Assembly (NCBI RefSeq): GCF_024653915.1
Contig: NZ_JANLGY010000004.1
Coordinates: 124,001 to 188,000, forward strand
Origin: Sulfuricaulis sp.
Lineage (GTDB): Bacteria; Pseudomonadota; Gammaproteobacteria; Acidiferrobacterales; Sulfurifustaceae
DNA: 64,000 bases
Direction: 5' to 3'
Program-made: the position numbers and the translations under genes
Part shown: one piece after another, positions 1 to 8,592 of the stretch
How the letters are laid out: every line of letters begins with the position of its first letter
How positions within the stretch are numbered: position 1 is the stretch's first letter
Notes under the pieces: model-generated
Seen by the model: only the letters and a program-made list of their open reading frames with translations
What the model was told of the DNA's origin: nothing
The model's database searches: none

Positions 1-20
1 TTGGTATTTCGCAAACTGGC

Positions 21-1442
21 GTGAATGCCCATCCGGCCCAGAATACAAACACCACCCCGGGATATGTCTGCCGCCGCCTGACGGTTATCCCCGATCTCGT
101 CGCGCTTCACTCGCGATTTCCTGAACGTTACCCACATCTACTGGCCAGCGTGGCGCATGGCACGCCGCGCGCCCGCTATGACATCCTGTTCGCCTTTCCC
201 GGAGAAACCCTGTCGCTACAGGCTGATTCCCGGCTCTACCGGGACGGACAAGCGCTGGGCCAGGGCGATTTTCTGAGTGCTTTTGATCGTGACTGGCAAG
301 GGCTGGCGGCATCAGCCGATGCAAAGGGCACGCCTGACAATGAAGCACTGCCATTTACCGGCGGGTGGTTTGTTTATCTCGGCTATGAACTGGTGACCCA
401 GATCGAACCCACGGTCACCGGTGTCCGGTTTGATGCGACGTTTCCAGTGGCATGCGCTACACGCGTGCCGGCGGCCATCATTATTGATCGTGCGCAGCAG
501 CAGACCTGGTTGATGTGTGAGTCTGAACAGGCAAAGCAACTGATGCCGGTGCTTGAGCAGGACGTCCTTACATTGATGGAAGCCAAGACAAACACGTTAA
601 TACCAATCGTGGCTGCCGTTCATGAAGAGGAACCGCGGCGTTTTCTTGGGCATGTGCGCCTGGCGCAGGAATATATCCGTTCGGGCGATGTGTTTCAGGT
701 AAATCTCTCGCGATTGTGGCGCCTGACGCTGCCATCGCCTTTGCATTCGGCGGAACTCTACCGCCGCTTGTGTGTAACCAATCCAGCGCCATTTGCCGGC
801 ATGATGACCTGGGGTAGTGATCGCGCGGTGATCAGTTCATCGCCGGAGCGTCTGGTGGCCGTGCGTGGACGCACGGTGCAGACACGTCCCATCGCGGGCA
901 CTTATCCACGCAGCACCGATGCCACTCAGGACCACGCCTTGTCGCAGGACCTGCTGCACCATCCCAAGGAGCGCGCCGAGCACGTTATGTTGATCGATCT
1001 GGAGCGCAACGACTTGGGGCGCGTGTGCCGCACCGGCACGGTGCAAGTACGGGAATTCATGACGCTTGAGTCCTATCGGCACGTGCATCACATCGTCTCG
1101 GAAGTCACGGGAGAATTGCGCGAAGGTATTACCCCGGCTCAAGTCATTCGTGCGGTATTCCCAGGCGGCACCATCACCGGCTGCCCCAAGGTGCGCTGCA
1201 TGCAAATTATTGCCGAGCTGGAACAGGCTCCGCGCACGGCCTATACCGGATCAATGGGATATATCAATCGCGACGGCAGCCTCGATTTGAATATCCTGAT
1301 CCGTACCATTGTCCGGAACGGCCAGCAAATAAGTTTGCGCGCCGGCGCCGGCATTGTGGCTGACTCGGTTCCGGAGCGGGAATTGGCGGAAACGCGCGCC
1401 AAGGCCAGGGGCATGCTGGCCGCGCTGGGTGTTTCAGTATGA
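21..1442 (+). CDS. pabB: aminodeoxychorismate synthase component I
   Basis: PabB aminates chorismate to 4-amino-4-deoxychorismate, the first step from chorismate to p-aminobenzoate and folate, using ammonia from a PabA glutaminase not seen here. About 473 residues, close to the usual length. The C-terminal chorismate-binding domain is complete: SGDVFQVNLSRLW near residue 222, SSPERLV near 272, TRPIAGTYPR near 286, and the ERNDLGRV and GGTITGCPKVR blocks. The N-terminal half resembles TrpE/PabB. The GTG at 21 was taken as start, but the frame is open to the window edge, so the true start may lie upstream. Its stop overlaps the next start by 4 bp (ATGA), so pabB and pabC are translationally coupled. 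TrpE is less likely because pabC follows directly. Confidence 0.9.
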   Translation: MNAHPAQNTNTTPGYVCRRLTVIPDLVALHSRFPERYPHLLASVAHGTPRARYDILFAFPGETLSLQADSRLYRDGQALGQGDFLSAFDRDWQGLAASADAKGTPDNEALPFTGGWFVYLGYELVTQIEPTVTGVRFDATFPVACATRVPAAIIIDRAQQQTWLMCESEQAKQLMPVLEQDVLTLMEAKTNTLIPIVAAVHEEEPRRFLGHVRLAQEYIRSGDVFQVNLSRLWRLTLPSPLHSAELYRRLCVTNPAPFAGMMTWGSDRAVISSSPERLVAVRGRTVQTRPIAGTYPRSTDATQDHALSQDLLHHPKERAEHVMLIDLERNDLGRVCRTGTVQVREFMTLESYRHVHHIVSEVTGELREGITPAQVIRAVFPGGTITGCPKVRCMQIIAELEQAPRTAYTGSMGYINRDGSLDLNILIRTIVRNGQQISLRAGAGIVADSVPERELAETRAKARGMLAALGVSV

Positions 1443-2257
1443 CGACTTTAATCGATGGTAAACCGGGTGAAAGCATTTCAATATTGGACCGCGGTTTCCA
1501 GTATGGCGATGGAATTTTCGAAACGATGGCAGTCGCGAACAGCGAACCACTCCTGTGGGACAGGCATTTGCATCGTTTTTTACATGGCACTGCGCGACTA
1601 AGCCTCAAAGCACCTTCTGTAGATTTGTTACGACGGGAGGCCGAACAGGTATGCCGGGGTAACGAGCGCGGTGTGCTGAAGATTATTCTGACGCGTGGCA
1701 TTACCGGGCGAGGTTATGCCCCGAATATGGATGCAGCGACGACACGCGCCGTTAGTCTGCTGCCATGGCCGGATTATCCCGCCCGGCTTCGAACGGATGG
1801 CGTGAACGTGCAATTCTGTCGTAACCTCATAACACGCCATCCTGTTCTGGCGGGACTCAAGCACCTCAACCGGCTCGAACAGGTTCTGGCGCGCATGGAA
1901 CTGAAAAACGGTTGCACCGAGGGGCTGATGCAGGACGAGACCGGCCATATTATCGAAGGGACCATGGCTAATATATTTATCGTGTCGGGCGGTGCGTTGC
2001 TGACGCCGAATCTGGAGCACAGCGGCGTTGATGGCGTGATGCGTGGTCTGGTATTGGAGCGTGCCCGCGCGCTTTCAATGGATTGTCGTGTGACCGAATT
2101 GACACGGGAAATTATCCTCGGCGCCGATGAAGTATTCCTGACCAACAGCCTGATCGGGATCTGGCCGGTGCGCCAAATTGAATCGCAGGACTATCCCGTT
2201 GGTCGGATCACCAAACAGATTCAGGATGCCATTCGCGATGCGATCGTTGCTGATTAG
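1439..2257 (+). CDS. pabC: aminodeoxychorismate lyase
   Basis: PLP-dependent fold-type IV enzyme that removes pyruvate from aminodeoxychorismate to give p-aminobenzoate. 272 residues, normal for the family. Visible marks are FQYGDGIFETM near residue 21, the Schiff-base lysine in AGLKHLNRLEQ near residue 140, EGTMANIFIV near 173 and EVFLTNSLIGIWPV near 230. These fit lyase better than branched-chain aminotransferase or D-amino acid aminotransferase, and the pabB and mltG neighbours support it. It overlaps pabB by 4 bp and mltG starts inside its last codons, so the three genes form one transcription unit. Confidence 0.9.
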   Translation: MTTLIDGKPGESISILDRGFQYGDGIFETMAVANSEPLLWDRHLHRFLHGTARLSLKAPSVDLLRREAEQVCRGNERGVLKIILTRGITGRGYAPNMDAATTRAVSLLPWPDYPARLRTDGVNVQFCRNLITRHPVLAGLKHLNRLEQVLARMELKNGCTEGLMQDETGHIIEGTMANIFIVSGGALLTPNLEHSGVDGVMRGLVLERARALSMDCRVTELTREIILGADEVFLTNSLIGIWPVRQIESQDYPVGRITKQIQDAIRDAIVAD

Positions 2258-3299
2258 ACTGGTAGCCAGCCTGCTAATCGTGTGCGTCATTGGCACGGGC
2301 TACCTGTTTTGGGCCTGGAACCACTCGCTGAAACCCGGTACGGAAATTTATAACGTCAAACCGGGCATGAGCTTGCGCGCCTTTGCGCGGGAACTGAGCG
2401 CGCGTGGCGCACTGCCGGAAAGCCATTCTTTTGTCTGGCTAGCGCATCTGACCGGCCACGATCGCGCCCTGAAATCAGGCGAATACCGTTTTCGTGACGG
2501 CATGACGGCCAGCGAACTGCTGGATCAAGTCGTTGCAGGCCGGGTGATTGAGTATCCCGTGGTGTTAATCGAGGGCTGGACGTTCCAGCAATTTCTGGCG
2601 GTACTGGCCGAGGCCCCCAAGCTGACGCATACGCTTTCCGGGTTGTCGGCGTCGGCCATCATGGAACGTCTGGGCCACCCCGGTGAACATCCGGAAGGCC
2701 GGTTTTTCCCCGATACTTATTATCACTCCACCGGTCAGACCGATATCATGATTCTGGCGAAAGCCTATGACAAAATGCAGATGCTATTACAGCGTGAGTG
2801 GGAAGGGCGGGAGAACAATCTGCCACTCAAAAATATGTACGAGGCGTTGATTCTGGCGTCCATCGTAGAAAAGGAAACCGGTCGTGACGACGAGCGTCGC
2901 CTGATCGCCGGGGTATTCATCAACCGGCTGCGACACGGTATGCGTCTGCAGACAGATCCAACCGTAATATATGGCATGGGAAAAATGTTTGACGGTAACC
3001 TGCGGCTCAAGGACCTCCGGCGTGACACCCCTTATAACACGTACACTCGCAGGGGCCTGCCACCGACACCGGTGGCGATGCCGGGCAAAGCTTCGTTGCA
3101 GGCGGCGCTGCATCCCACGGTGACGGGCGCGGTGTTCTTTGTCGCCCGCGGTGATGGCAGCCATGAATTCTCTTCTACGCTGGAAGAGCATAATAAGGCC
3201 GTACTCAAATATCAGCTGAAGGGCAAGTTGAGAAAAACTATACCGCCAACTGCTTCGGACACGCGCGAACAGAATTCGAAAATAAAGGCATTACGATAG
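2238..3299 (+). CDS. mltG: endolytic murein transglycosylase (YceG/MltG)
   Basis: Inner-membrane lytic transglycosylase that cuts nascent glycan strands and helps set strand length. The product starts with one N-terminal membrane segment (LLIRLVASLLIVCVIGTGYL), followed by a LysM-like region (YNVKPGMSLRAFARELS) and the YceG catalytic domain. The catalytic glutamate lies in ILASIVEKETGRDDE, and LQTDPTVIYG and DTPYNTYTRRGLPPTP are family blocks. An open frame reaches back to 2178, but the ATG at 2238 puts the membrane segment at the N terminus as in E. coli and has AGGA about 12 bases upstream; ATG 2226 is an alternative. It overlaps the pabC end by about 20 bp. Confidence 0.92.
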   Translation: MRSLLIRLVASLLIVCVIGTGYLFWAWNHSLKPGTEIYNVKPGMSLRAFARELSARGALPESHSFVWLAHLTGHDRALKSGEYRFRDGMTASELLDQVVAGRVIEYPVVLIEGWTFQQFLAVLAEAPKLTHTLSGLSASAIMERLGHPGEHPEGRFFPDTYYHSTGQTDIMILAKAYDKMQMLLQREWEGRENNLPLKNMYEALILASIVEKETGRDDERRLIAGVFINRLRHGMRLQTDPTVIYGMGKMFDGNLRLKDLRRDTPYNTYTRRGLPPTPVAMPGKASLQAALHPTVTGAVFFVARGDGSHEFSSTLEEHNKAVLKYQLKGKLRKTIPPTASDTREQNSKIKALR

Positions 3300-3306
3300 G
3301 AATCCC

Positions 3307-3936
3307 ATGTCACGCGGATTATTCATTACATTGGAGGGGGGTGAAGGTGCCGGAAAAAGCACCAACCTGGTTTTTATCCGCCAATGGTTGCATCGTGAAG
3401 GACGCGAAGTGGTGGTCACGCGAGAGCCGGGTGGCACCGAATTGGGTGAACGCGCGCGCGATATCCTGCTGCACAGCAAACAACTACACATCTCACCGGA
3501 AAGTGAAATGCTGCTGATGTTCGCTGCGCGTTCCGAGCACATCATCAAGGTGATACGCCCAGCGCTAGCCGCCGGCAAGGTGGTCTTGTGCGATCGCTTC
3601 ACGGACGCCACCTATGCTTATCAGGGTGGTGGTCGCGGTCTGGCGCCGGAACGAATCGCGGTCATTGAAAACTGGGTGCAGGGTGAATTGCGACCAGACC
3701 TGACGCTGCTGTTTGATATTCCGGTGGAAGCCGGTCGTGAGCGTGCCGGACAGCGCAGCGAACCTGATCGCTTTGAGCGCGAGGAGAATGATTTTTTCAC
3801 GCGCATTCGCAAGACCTACCTGGATCGCGCGGCCAGCGAGCCGGCCCGTATGCGCATCATCGACGCCAGTCGCAGTCTGGAACAGGTAGAACGGCAAATT
3901 GTTGCCGTGCTTCAGGAGTTTGTTCATGGCCAGTAA
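3307..3936 (+). CDS. tmk: thymidylate kinase
   Basis: Phosphorylates dTMP to dTDP for DNA synthesis. 209 residues, standard length. The P-loop GGEGAGKST is near residue 11, the DRFTDATYAYQGGGRG substrate block near 92, and a LID region rich in arginine (RAGQRSEPDRFE) near 143, which is the E. coli-type arrangement. It follows mltG after 7 bases and its end overlaps the holB start by 11 bp, as in the conserved gammaproteobacterial operon. Confidence 0.95.
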   Translation: MSRGLFITLEGGEGAGKSTNLVFIRQWLHREGREVVVTREPGGTELGERARDILLHSKQLHISPESEMLLMFAARSEHIIKVIRPALAAGKVVLCDRFTDATYAYQGGGRGLAPERIAVIENWVQGELRPDLTLLFDIPVEAGRERAGQRSEPDRFEREENDFFTRIRKTYLDRAASEPARMRIIDASRSLEQVERQIVAVLQEFVHGQ

Positions 3937-4939
3937 GGAACGCGTGACCGTCAATTTTTTCGTGACGCCAGAGCGTTACCCGTGGCATGGCGCACTGTGG
4001 TCGGTGTTAGCCCGCCAATTTGAACAACTACCGCATGCGCTGCTTTTGCAGGGACGCCCCGGTCTGGGCAAACATGATTTTGCGGTGCAGCTGGCCCAGG
4101 CGCTACTGTGTGAGCAATCGCAGGAGGGTACCGCCTGTGGTAAATGCCATGGCTGCCATCTGTTCAACGTTGGCACCCATCCCGATCTTTCCTGCGTCGG
4201 GCTGGTGGAAGACGCCAGGAATATTACGGTGGACCAGATACGTGCGCTCGGCGACTTTCTGTCGCTGCGGCCCCATACGGCTACGCGCAAGGTGGTGATT
4301 ATTTCCCCGGCCGATGCCATGAATCTCAATGCAGCCAACAGCTTGCTTAAATTGCTTGAAGAGCCGCCCCTCGGCAGCATGCTGCTGCTGGCCACCAGTC
4401 ACCCGGCGCGTCTGCCTGCCACCATACGCAGTCGCTGCTCCCGTTTGTTGTTCAGACTCCCGGTGCCATCGGTGGGACAGGCCTGGCTGCAGGCCCGGCC
4501 AGAAATCAGAGACCCCGCATTGTTGCTGGATTTGGCTGGTGGGGCGCCGCTTTTGGCCGAATCCCTTGCTCGCAGCGAATTTCCTTCGACCCGGGTCAAA
4601 TTGTTGCAGGACCTGGCAAGCTTGGCTCAGGGAAGGGAACATGCTGTCGCTTGCGCGGCACGCTGGAAAAGTCTGGGAACAGAGCAAGCACTGGGTTGGT
4701 TGCATGGCTTTGTCTCCGACCTGCTTAAAGTTTGCATGGGAGCACCGGCATCATCGTTGCTCAATCCGGAGGCCGTAACGCATGGAGAAACGATAAAAAA
4801 TAAATATAAAATTAACGAGTTATACAGTTTTATTGATGCTATTCTTGAGAAGTATCGGCAACTCAACAGCCCGCTTGATGAATTGTTGATGCTCGAGGAT
4901 ATTTTGATACGCTGGGTTCGCTTGAGCCGACTACAATGA
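3926..4939 (+). CDS. holB: DNA polymerase III subunit delta prime
   Basis: Clamp-loader subunit that works with gamma/tau and delta to load the beta clamp. 337 residues from ATG 3926, which has AGGAG about 9 bases upstream; the frame is open back to a TTG at 3899, but that start would lie deep in tmk. The modified P-loop LLQGRPGLGKHDF, a four-cysteine zinc module (C-x8-C-x2-C-x2-C, CGKCHGC), the NAANSLLKLLEEPP block and the SRCSRLLFRLP sensor/arginine-finger region are all present. The C-terminal third is less conserved, as is usual. Overlap with tmk and closeness to pilZ place it in the same operon. Confidence 0.92.
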   Translation: MASKERVTVNFFVTPERYPWHGALWSVLARQFEQLPHALLLQGRPGLGKHDFAVQLAQALLCEQSQEGTACGKCHGCHLFNVGTHPDLSCVGLVEDARNITVDQIRALGDFLSLRPHTATRKVVIISPADAMNLNAANSLLKLLEEPPLGSMLLLATSHPARLPATIRSRCSRLLFRLPVPSVGQAWLQARPEIRDPALLLDLAGGAPLLAESLARSEFPSTRVKLLQDLASLAQGREHAVACAARWKSLGTEQALGWLHGFVSDLLKVCMGAPASSLLNPEAVTHGETIKNKYKINELYSFIDAILEKYRQLNSPLDELLMLEDILIRWVRLSRLQ

Positions 4940-4958
4940 AAATGAACTGTAGTTCCCT

Positions 4959-5363
4959 ATGAACGACAAAACCACCACACCCCATACCGCCGGCGCAGCC
5001 AAGACGGTCAAACCCTTGCCGGTTGCGGCGCGTCCGGGCGTTTTGTCCCTGACTATTAAGGACAAGAATGCCTTGTACGCGGCCTATATGCCGTTTGTGA
5101 AAGGCGGGGGCATCTTTGTGCCCAGCAACCGGCCGTACAAGCTGGGGGAGGAAGTATTCATGCTGCTCACGCTGATGGACAGCAAGGAAAAGATCCCTGT
5201 CGCCGGCCACGTGGTCTGGGTCACGCCAGCCGGGGCCCAAGGTAGCCGCACCGCTGGTATCGGCATCCAGTTCAGTGAAAAGGATTCGGGAATCGCACGC
5301 AACAAGATCGAAGGCATTCTGGCCGGCGCATTGAATTCCGACCGGCTCACGCACACGATGTAA
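4959..5363 (+). CDS. pilZ: type IV pilus assembly protein PilZ
   Basis: 134-residue PilZ-domain protein of the pilus-assembly type, needed for type IV pilus biogenesis and twitching, not for cyclic-di-GMP binding. LSLTIKDKNALYAAYMPFV, GGGIFVPSNRPYKLGEEVF, IPVAGHVVWVTPAGAQG and AGIGIQF follow the Pseudomonas/Xanthomonas PilZ pattern. The RxxxR motif used by c-di-GMP-binding PilZ domains is not seen near the N terminus. The position between holB and tatD is the classic one. The tatD GTG follows the stop after a single base. Confidence 0.9.
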   Translation: MNDKTTTPHTAGAAKTVKPLPVAARPGVLSLTIKDKNALYAAYMPFVKGGGIFVPSNRPYKLGEEVFMLLTLMDSKEKIPVAGHVVWVTPAGAQGSRTAGIGIQFSEKDSGIARNKIEGILAGALNSDRLTHTM

Positions 5364-5364
5364 C

Positions 5365-6156
5365 GTGACGCCGCTCGTTGACTCCCACTGTCATCTCAAT
5401 TTCGAACCCCTAAATGTCGGTCTGACAGACGTTCTTCAGCGTGCCCGCGATAACGGGGTAGGACACATGTTGTGCGTGTCGGTCACGCTGGAAACCTTTC
5501 CTGAGATACGCACACTTGCGCATGACCACGCGAACGTGTTCGCCTCGGTGGGTGTGCATCCCAATGAAAGAGAAGGGCGCGAACCGTCCGTGGAAGACCT
5601 GACCACACTCGCTAACGATGCGCGTGTAGTAGCCATTGGTGAAACAGGTTTGGATTATTATCGCAGGCAGGGCGACATGGCCTGGCAGCAGGAACGCTTT
5701 CGTTGCCACATCCGCGCAGCAAAAGAATCCGGCAAGCCCTTGATCATCCACACCCGCGATGCCGCCGCCGACACGTTGCGTATCATGCGTGAGGAAGCGG
5801 CGGGCGATATCGGCGGCGTCATGCACTGCTTCACGGAGAGCTGGGAGACCGCCCGCGCGGCGCTTGATCTCAATTTCCACATTTCTTTTTCCGGTATCGT
5901 GACCTTCCGTAACGCCGATGCCCTGCGCGAGGTCGCAAAACAGGTGCCGCAAGGACGTTTGCTGGTAGAGACCGATGCGCCTTACCTGGCGCCAATGCCG
6001 CACCGGGGTAAGACCAACGAACCGGCCTTTGTGCGCCATGTAGCCGAGTGTCTGGCGGATCTGCGCGGCACGACAATTGAGAGCGTGGCGGAAGACACTA
6101 CGCGCAATTTCTTTTCACTTTTTAAAGGCGCGACAACCCAGGCTGTGCACGTCTGA
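5365..6156 (+). CDS. TatD family metal-dependent hydrolase (DNase)
   Basis: 263-residue TatD/YcfH-type hydrolase with a TIM-barrel metallo-dependent fold. Metal ligands are visible in VDSHCHLN (residues 5-12), IGETGLDYYR (E and D near 91-95), IIHTRDA, MHCFTE and VETDAPYLAP. Members show 3'-5' DNase or D-aminoacyl-tRNA-related activities; the physiological substrate of this copy cannot be read from sequence. GTG start at 5365 immediately after pilZ, last gene of the operon; a 14-bp palindrome follows 12 bases after the stop. Confidence 0.9.
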   Translation: MTPLVDSHCHLNFEPLNVGLTDVLQRARDNGVGHMLCVSVTLETFPEIRTLAHDHANVFASVGVHPNEREGREPSVEDLTTLANDARVVAIGETGLDYYRRQGDMAWQQERFRCHIRAAKESGKPLIIHTRDAAADTLRIMREEAAGDIGGVMHCFTESWETARAALDLNFHISFSGIVTFRNADALREVAKQVPQGRLLVETDAPYLAPMPHRGKTNEPAFVRHVAECLADLRGTTIESVAEDTTRNFFSLFKGATTQAVHV

Positions 6157-6167
6157 TGCAACATATC

Positions 6168-6181
6168 TCTGTCGCGACAGA
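6168..6181. repeat. 14-bp perfect palindrome after tatD
   Basis: TCTGTCGCGACAGA reads the same on both strands and begins 12 bases after the tatD stop. No run of T follows, so it is not a textbook Rho-independent terminator; it could be a Rho-dependent hairpin or a protein-binding site. Confidence 0.45.
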
Positions 6182-6243
6182 TTCAGACGCGTGAATCAAT
6201 AATGAGAGACATGCATATGAGTAATTTGTGAATGAATCGCGCT

Positions 6244-6272
6244 TTGATCAGAATCGTTAAATAAGGTACAGT
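6244..6272 (+). promoter_or_regulatory. possible sigma-70 promoter upstream of glgB
   Basis: TTGATC (6244-6249) and TACAGT (6267-6272) are separated by 17 bases, a good sigma-70 geometry. If used, glgB would have a leader of about 235 bases. Weak evidence from consensus matching only. Confidence 0.3.
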
Positions 6273-6513
6273 ACAGAAGTTATTTACAAGCCGTCGTCCA
6301 TAATAATGCCTGTCTGCGTAAAGCGGTTACTACCGCACTCTTCGCGGAGGGGCGGCGACAATAATCCGACTCATCGCAACAACCGCGCATCTGGCATTAG
6401 CAGTATCTGAATCGACGGCTGTTATACGCGTGAATCTAGCGCATGACACCCGGCGGGCCACTGTACATTAGGCTATAAATTCGGTCCGTGCGGCGGCAGC
6501 CAGGAGGCTTGAT

Positions 6514-8481
6514 ATGGCGACAACGCGCACAAAAGATAAAAAAACAAAAAGTATTCAGCCGGTGCAGCAGGGTATCAGCCTGCTCACGGAGCATGATATA
6601 TATCTGTTCAAGGAAGGCAGGCACGTTCGTCTGTACGACAAACTCGGTGCGCACCTGCACACCGCTAATGGTGCCACTGGCGTCTATTTTGCCGTATGGG
6701 CCCCCAATGCGCGCCTGGTAGCTGTTGTCGGCGATTTCAATGGTTGGCGGTCCAATGCGCATCCCTTGATGGCGCGCGCAGACGATTCGGGGATTTGGGA
6801 AGGTTTCATCCCCGGCGTAACACGTGGCGCCCAATACAAATACCATCTGACCTCACACCAAAATAATTACCAGGTCGAAAAGACCGATCCCTTTGCCATC
6901 CATACAGAAACGCCACCTCGCACGGCTTCCGTCGTGTGGGACTTGGATTACCAGTGGGGTGATAAAACGTGGATGCAGGAACGGGGCAAAGCCAACGCCT
7001 TGAGCGCCCCCATGTCCATCTACGAAACCCATCTTGGGTCATGGAAGCGTGTCCCGGACGAGGACAATCGTCCATTGCGTTATAGCGAACATGCCTCGCA
7101 ACTAACTGACTATGTCCGTGACATGGGCTTTACCCACGTCGAATTTCTTCCGGTCACGGAACATCCGTTTTACGGTTCCTGGGGCTATCAAACCACGGGC
7201 TATTTCGCACCGACGGCGCGTTACGGTGCGCCGCAGGAATTCATGCAGCTCGTCGACCGCCTGCACCAGGACGGTGTCAGCGTCATCCTCGACTGGGTGC
7301 CGTCTCATTTTCCCACGGATGAGCACGGGCTCGTTTACTTCGACGGCACATACCTCTTCGAGCATGCCGATCCCCAGCGCGGCTTCCACCCGGAATGGAA
7401 ATCAAGCATATTCAATTACGGCCGTCATGAAGTACGCTCGATTCTGATATCGAGCGCGTTGTTCTGGATCGAGAAGTATCATATTGACGGTTTGCGTGTT
7501 GATGCCGTCGCCTCGATGCTCTATCTCGATTACGCGCGCAAGGATGGAGAATGGATACCAAATGAATACGGTGGCAAGGAGAACATTCACGCCATCCAGT
7601 TTCTGCGTGATCTTAACGAGGCCATTTATCGGGATCACCCTGACACGCAAACTATCGCTGAGGAATCCACTTCCTGGCCGATGGTGTCACGGCCAATCTA
7701 CCTGGGTGGACTCGGATTCGGCATGAAATGGAACATGGGCTGGATGCACGATACGCTTGATTATTTTTCACGCGACCCGATCCACCGGAAGTATCACCAC
7801 GACCAGCTTACGTTCAGCATCATGTATGCGTTTCACGAGAACTTCGTGCTGCCGATCTCGCACGACGAAGTGGTGTACGGCAAAGGCTCGCTTCTGGGCA
7901 AAATGCCAGGGGACGATTGGCAGAAATTTGCCAATTTGCGGTTATTGTTCGGTTACATGTACGGGCATCCCGGGAAGAAACTTATGTTCATGGGCAGTGA
8001 GTTTGGCCAATGGAATGAATGGAACCATGATCAAAGCCTGGACTGGCATCTGCTTGAGCAGACTCCGCATCAGGGTGTCCAGCACTGGGTCAAGGATCTT
8101 AATTATTTGTACCGGCGTGAGCCGGCGCTGTATTCGCGTGACTTTGATTCAAGCGGTTTCGAGTGGGCGGATTTGCACGACTGGGAAAACAGTACCATCA
8201 GCTTCTTCCGCAAGGGCGAAAACCCGGACGATGTGATACTGGTGGTGTGCAATTTTACGCCGGTTCCGCGCGCCAACTATCGTATCGGGGTTCCGCGAGG
8301 TGGGTATTGGCGCGAGCTGCTGAACAGCGATGCCACCCTTTATGGTGGTAGCGGGCAAGGCAATGTAGGTGGAGTGGAATCAGCAACGCTCCCGTGCCAT
8401 GGCCACTATCACTCCGTCTCACTGACTCTGCCACCCCTGAGTGTTGTTTACCTGAAGGCGCCGGCTGCGCCTGATCGCTGA
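6514..8481 (+). CDS. glgB: 1,4-alpha-glucan (glycogen) branching enzyme
   Basis: Transfers alpha-1,4 glucan segments to 6-OH positions, making glycogen branches. 655 residues, a GH13 enzyme with an N-terminal CBM48 (GVYFAVWAPNARLVAVVGDFNGW, given here as residues near 50-73) and the (beta/alpha)8 barrel. Catalytic residues are the nucleophile Asp in LRVDAVASMLYLDY, the acid Glu in IAEESTSWP and the stabilising Asp in PISHDEVVYGKGSL. ATG 6514 has AGGAGG eight bases upstream. It is followed by transaldolase and a treZ stump, so a larger glycogen/trehalose cluster probably stood here. Confidence 0.94.
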   Translation: MATTRTKDKKTKSIQPVQQGISLLTEHDIYLFKEGRHVRLYDKLGAHLHTANGATGVYFAVWAPNARLVAVVGDFNGWRSNAHPLMARADDSGIWEGFIPGVTRGAQYKYHLTSHQNNYQVEKTDPFAIHTETPPRTASVVWDLDYQWGDKTWMQERGKANALSAPMSIYETHLGSWKRVPDEDNRPLRYSEHASQLTDYVRDMGFTHVEFLPVTEHPFYGSWGYQTTGYFAPTARYGAPQEFMQLVDRLHQDGVSVILDWVPSHFPTDEHGLVYFDGTYLFEHADPQRGFHPEWKSSIFNYGRHEVRSILISSALFWIEKYHIDGLRVDAVASMLYLDYARKDGEWIPNEYGGKENIHAIQFLRDLNEAIYRDHPDTQTIAEESTSWPMVSRPIYLGGLGFGMKWNMGWMHDTLDYFSRDPIHRKYHHDQLTFSIMYAFHENFVLPISHDEVVYGKGSLLGKMPGDDWQKFANLRLLFGYMYGHPGKKLMFMGSEFGQWNEWNHDQSLDWHLLEQTPHQGVQHWVKDLNYLYRREPALYSRDFDSSGFEWADLHDWENSTISFFRKGENPDDVILVVCNFTPVPRANYRIGVPRGGYWRELLNSDATLYGGSGQGNVGGVESATLPCHGHYHSVSLTLPPLSVVYLKAPAAPDR

Positions 8482-8492
8482 GCGGGACGATC

Positions 8493-8582
8493 ATGGCCAA
8501 GACCCGGGCACCCCAGACGCCGATCTCCACCGACGTGTTGATGTGCGAGGTGGATCCCGCCGCCGGGATGGAAAATCGCTAA
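8493..8582 (+). CDS. possible 29-residue peptide between glgB and tal
   Basis: An ATG-to-TAA frame of 29 codons fills most of the gap between glgB and tal, and its stop codon overlaps the tal ribosome binding site (TAAGGAG). The peptide begins MAKTRAPQTPISTDVLM. There is only a weak purine stretch before the ATG. It could be a coupling leader peptide, a gene remnant or chance; I do not recognise it. Confidence 0.25.
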   Translation: MAKTRAPQTPISTDVLMCEVDPAAGMENR

Positions 8583-8592
8583 GGAGATTCTT

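Larger units (their letters stand above)
6157..6513. other. intergenic region between the pab/holB operon and glgB
   Basis: 357 bases without a convincing gene. It contains a 14-bp palindrome close to the tatD stop and one reasonable sigma-70-like promoter pair, both listed separately. The last 20 bases carry the glgB ribosome binding site (AGGAGG, 6501-6506). I found no tRNA fold and no further inverted repeat with a U-tract. Confidence 0.6.

Noticed and set aside
6157-6513. A tRNA or small RNA in the gap before glgB
   Set aside because: No cloverleaf or conserved tRNA arms can be drawn and the one palindrome has no T-run.
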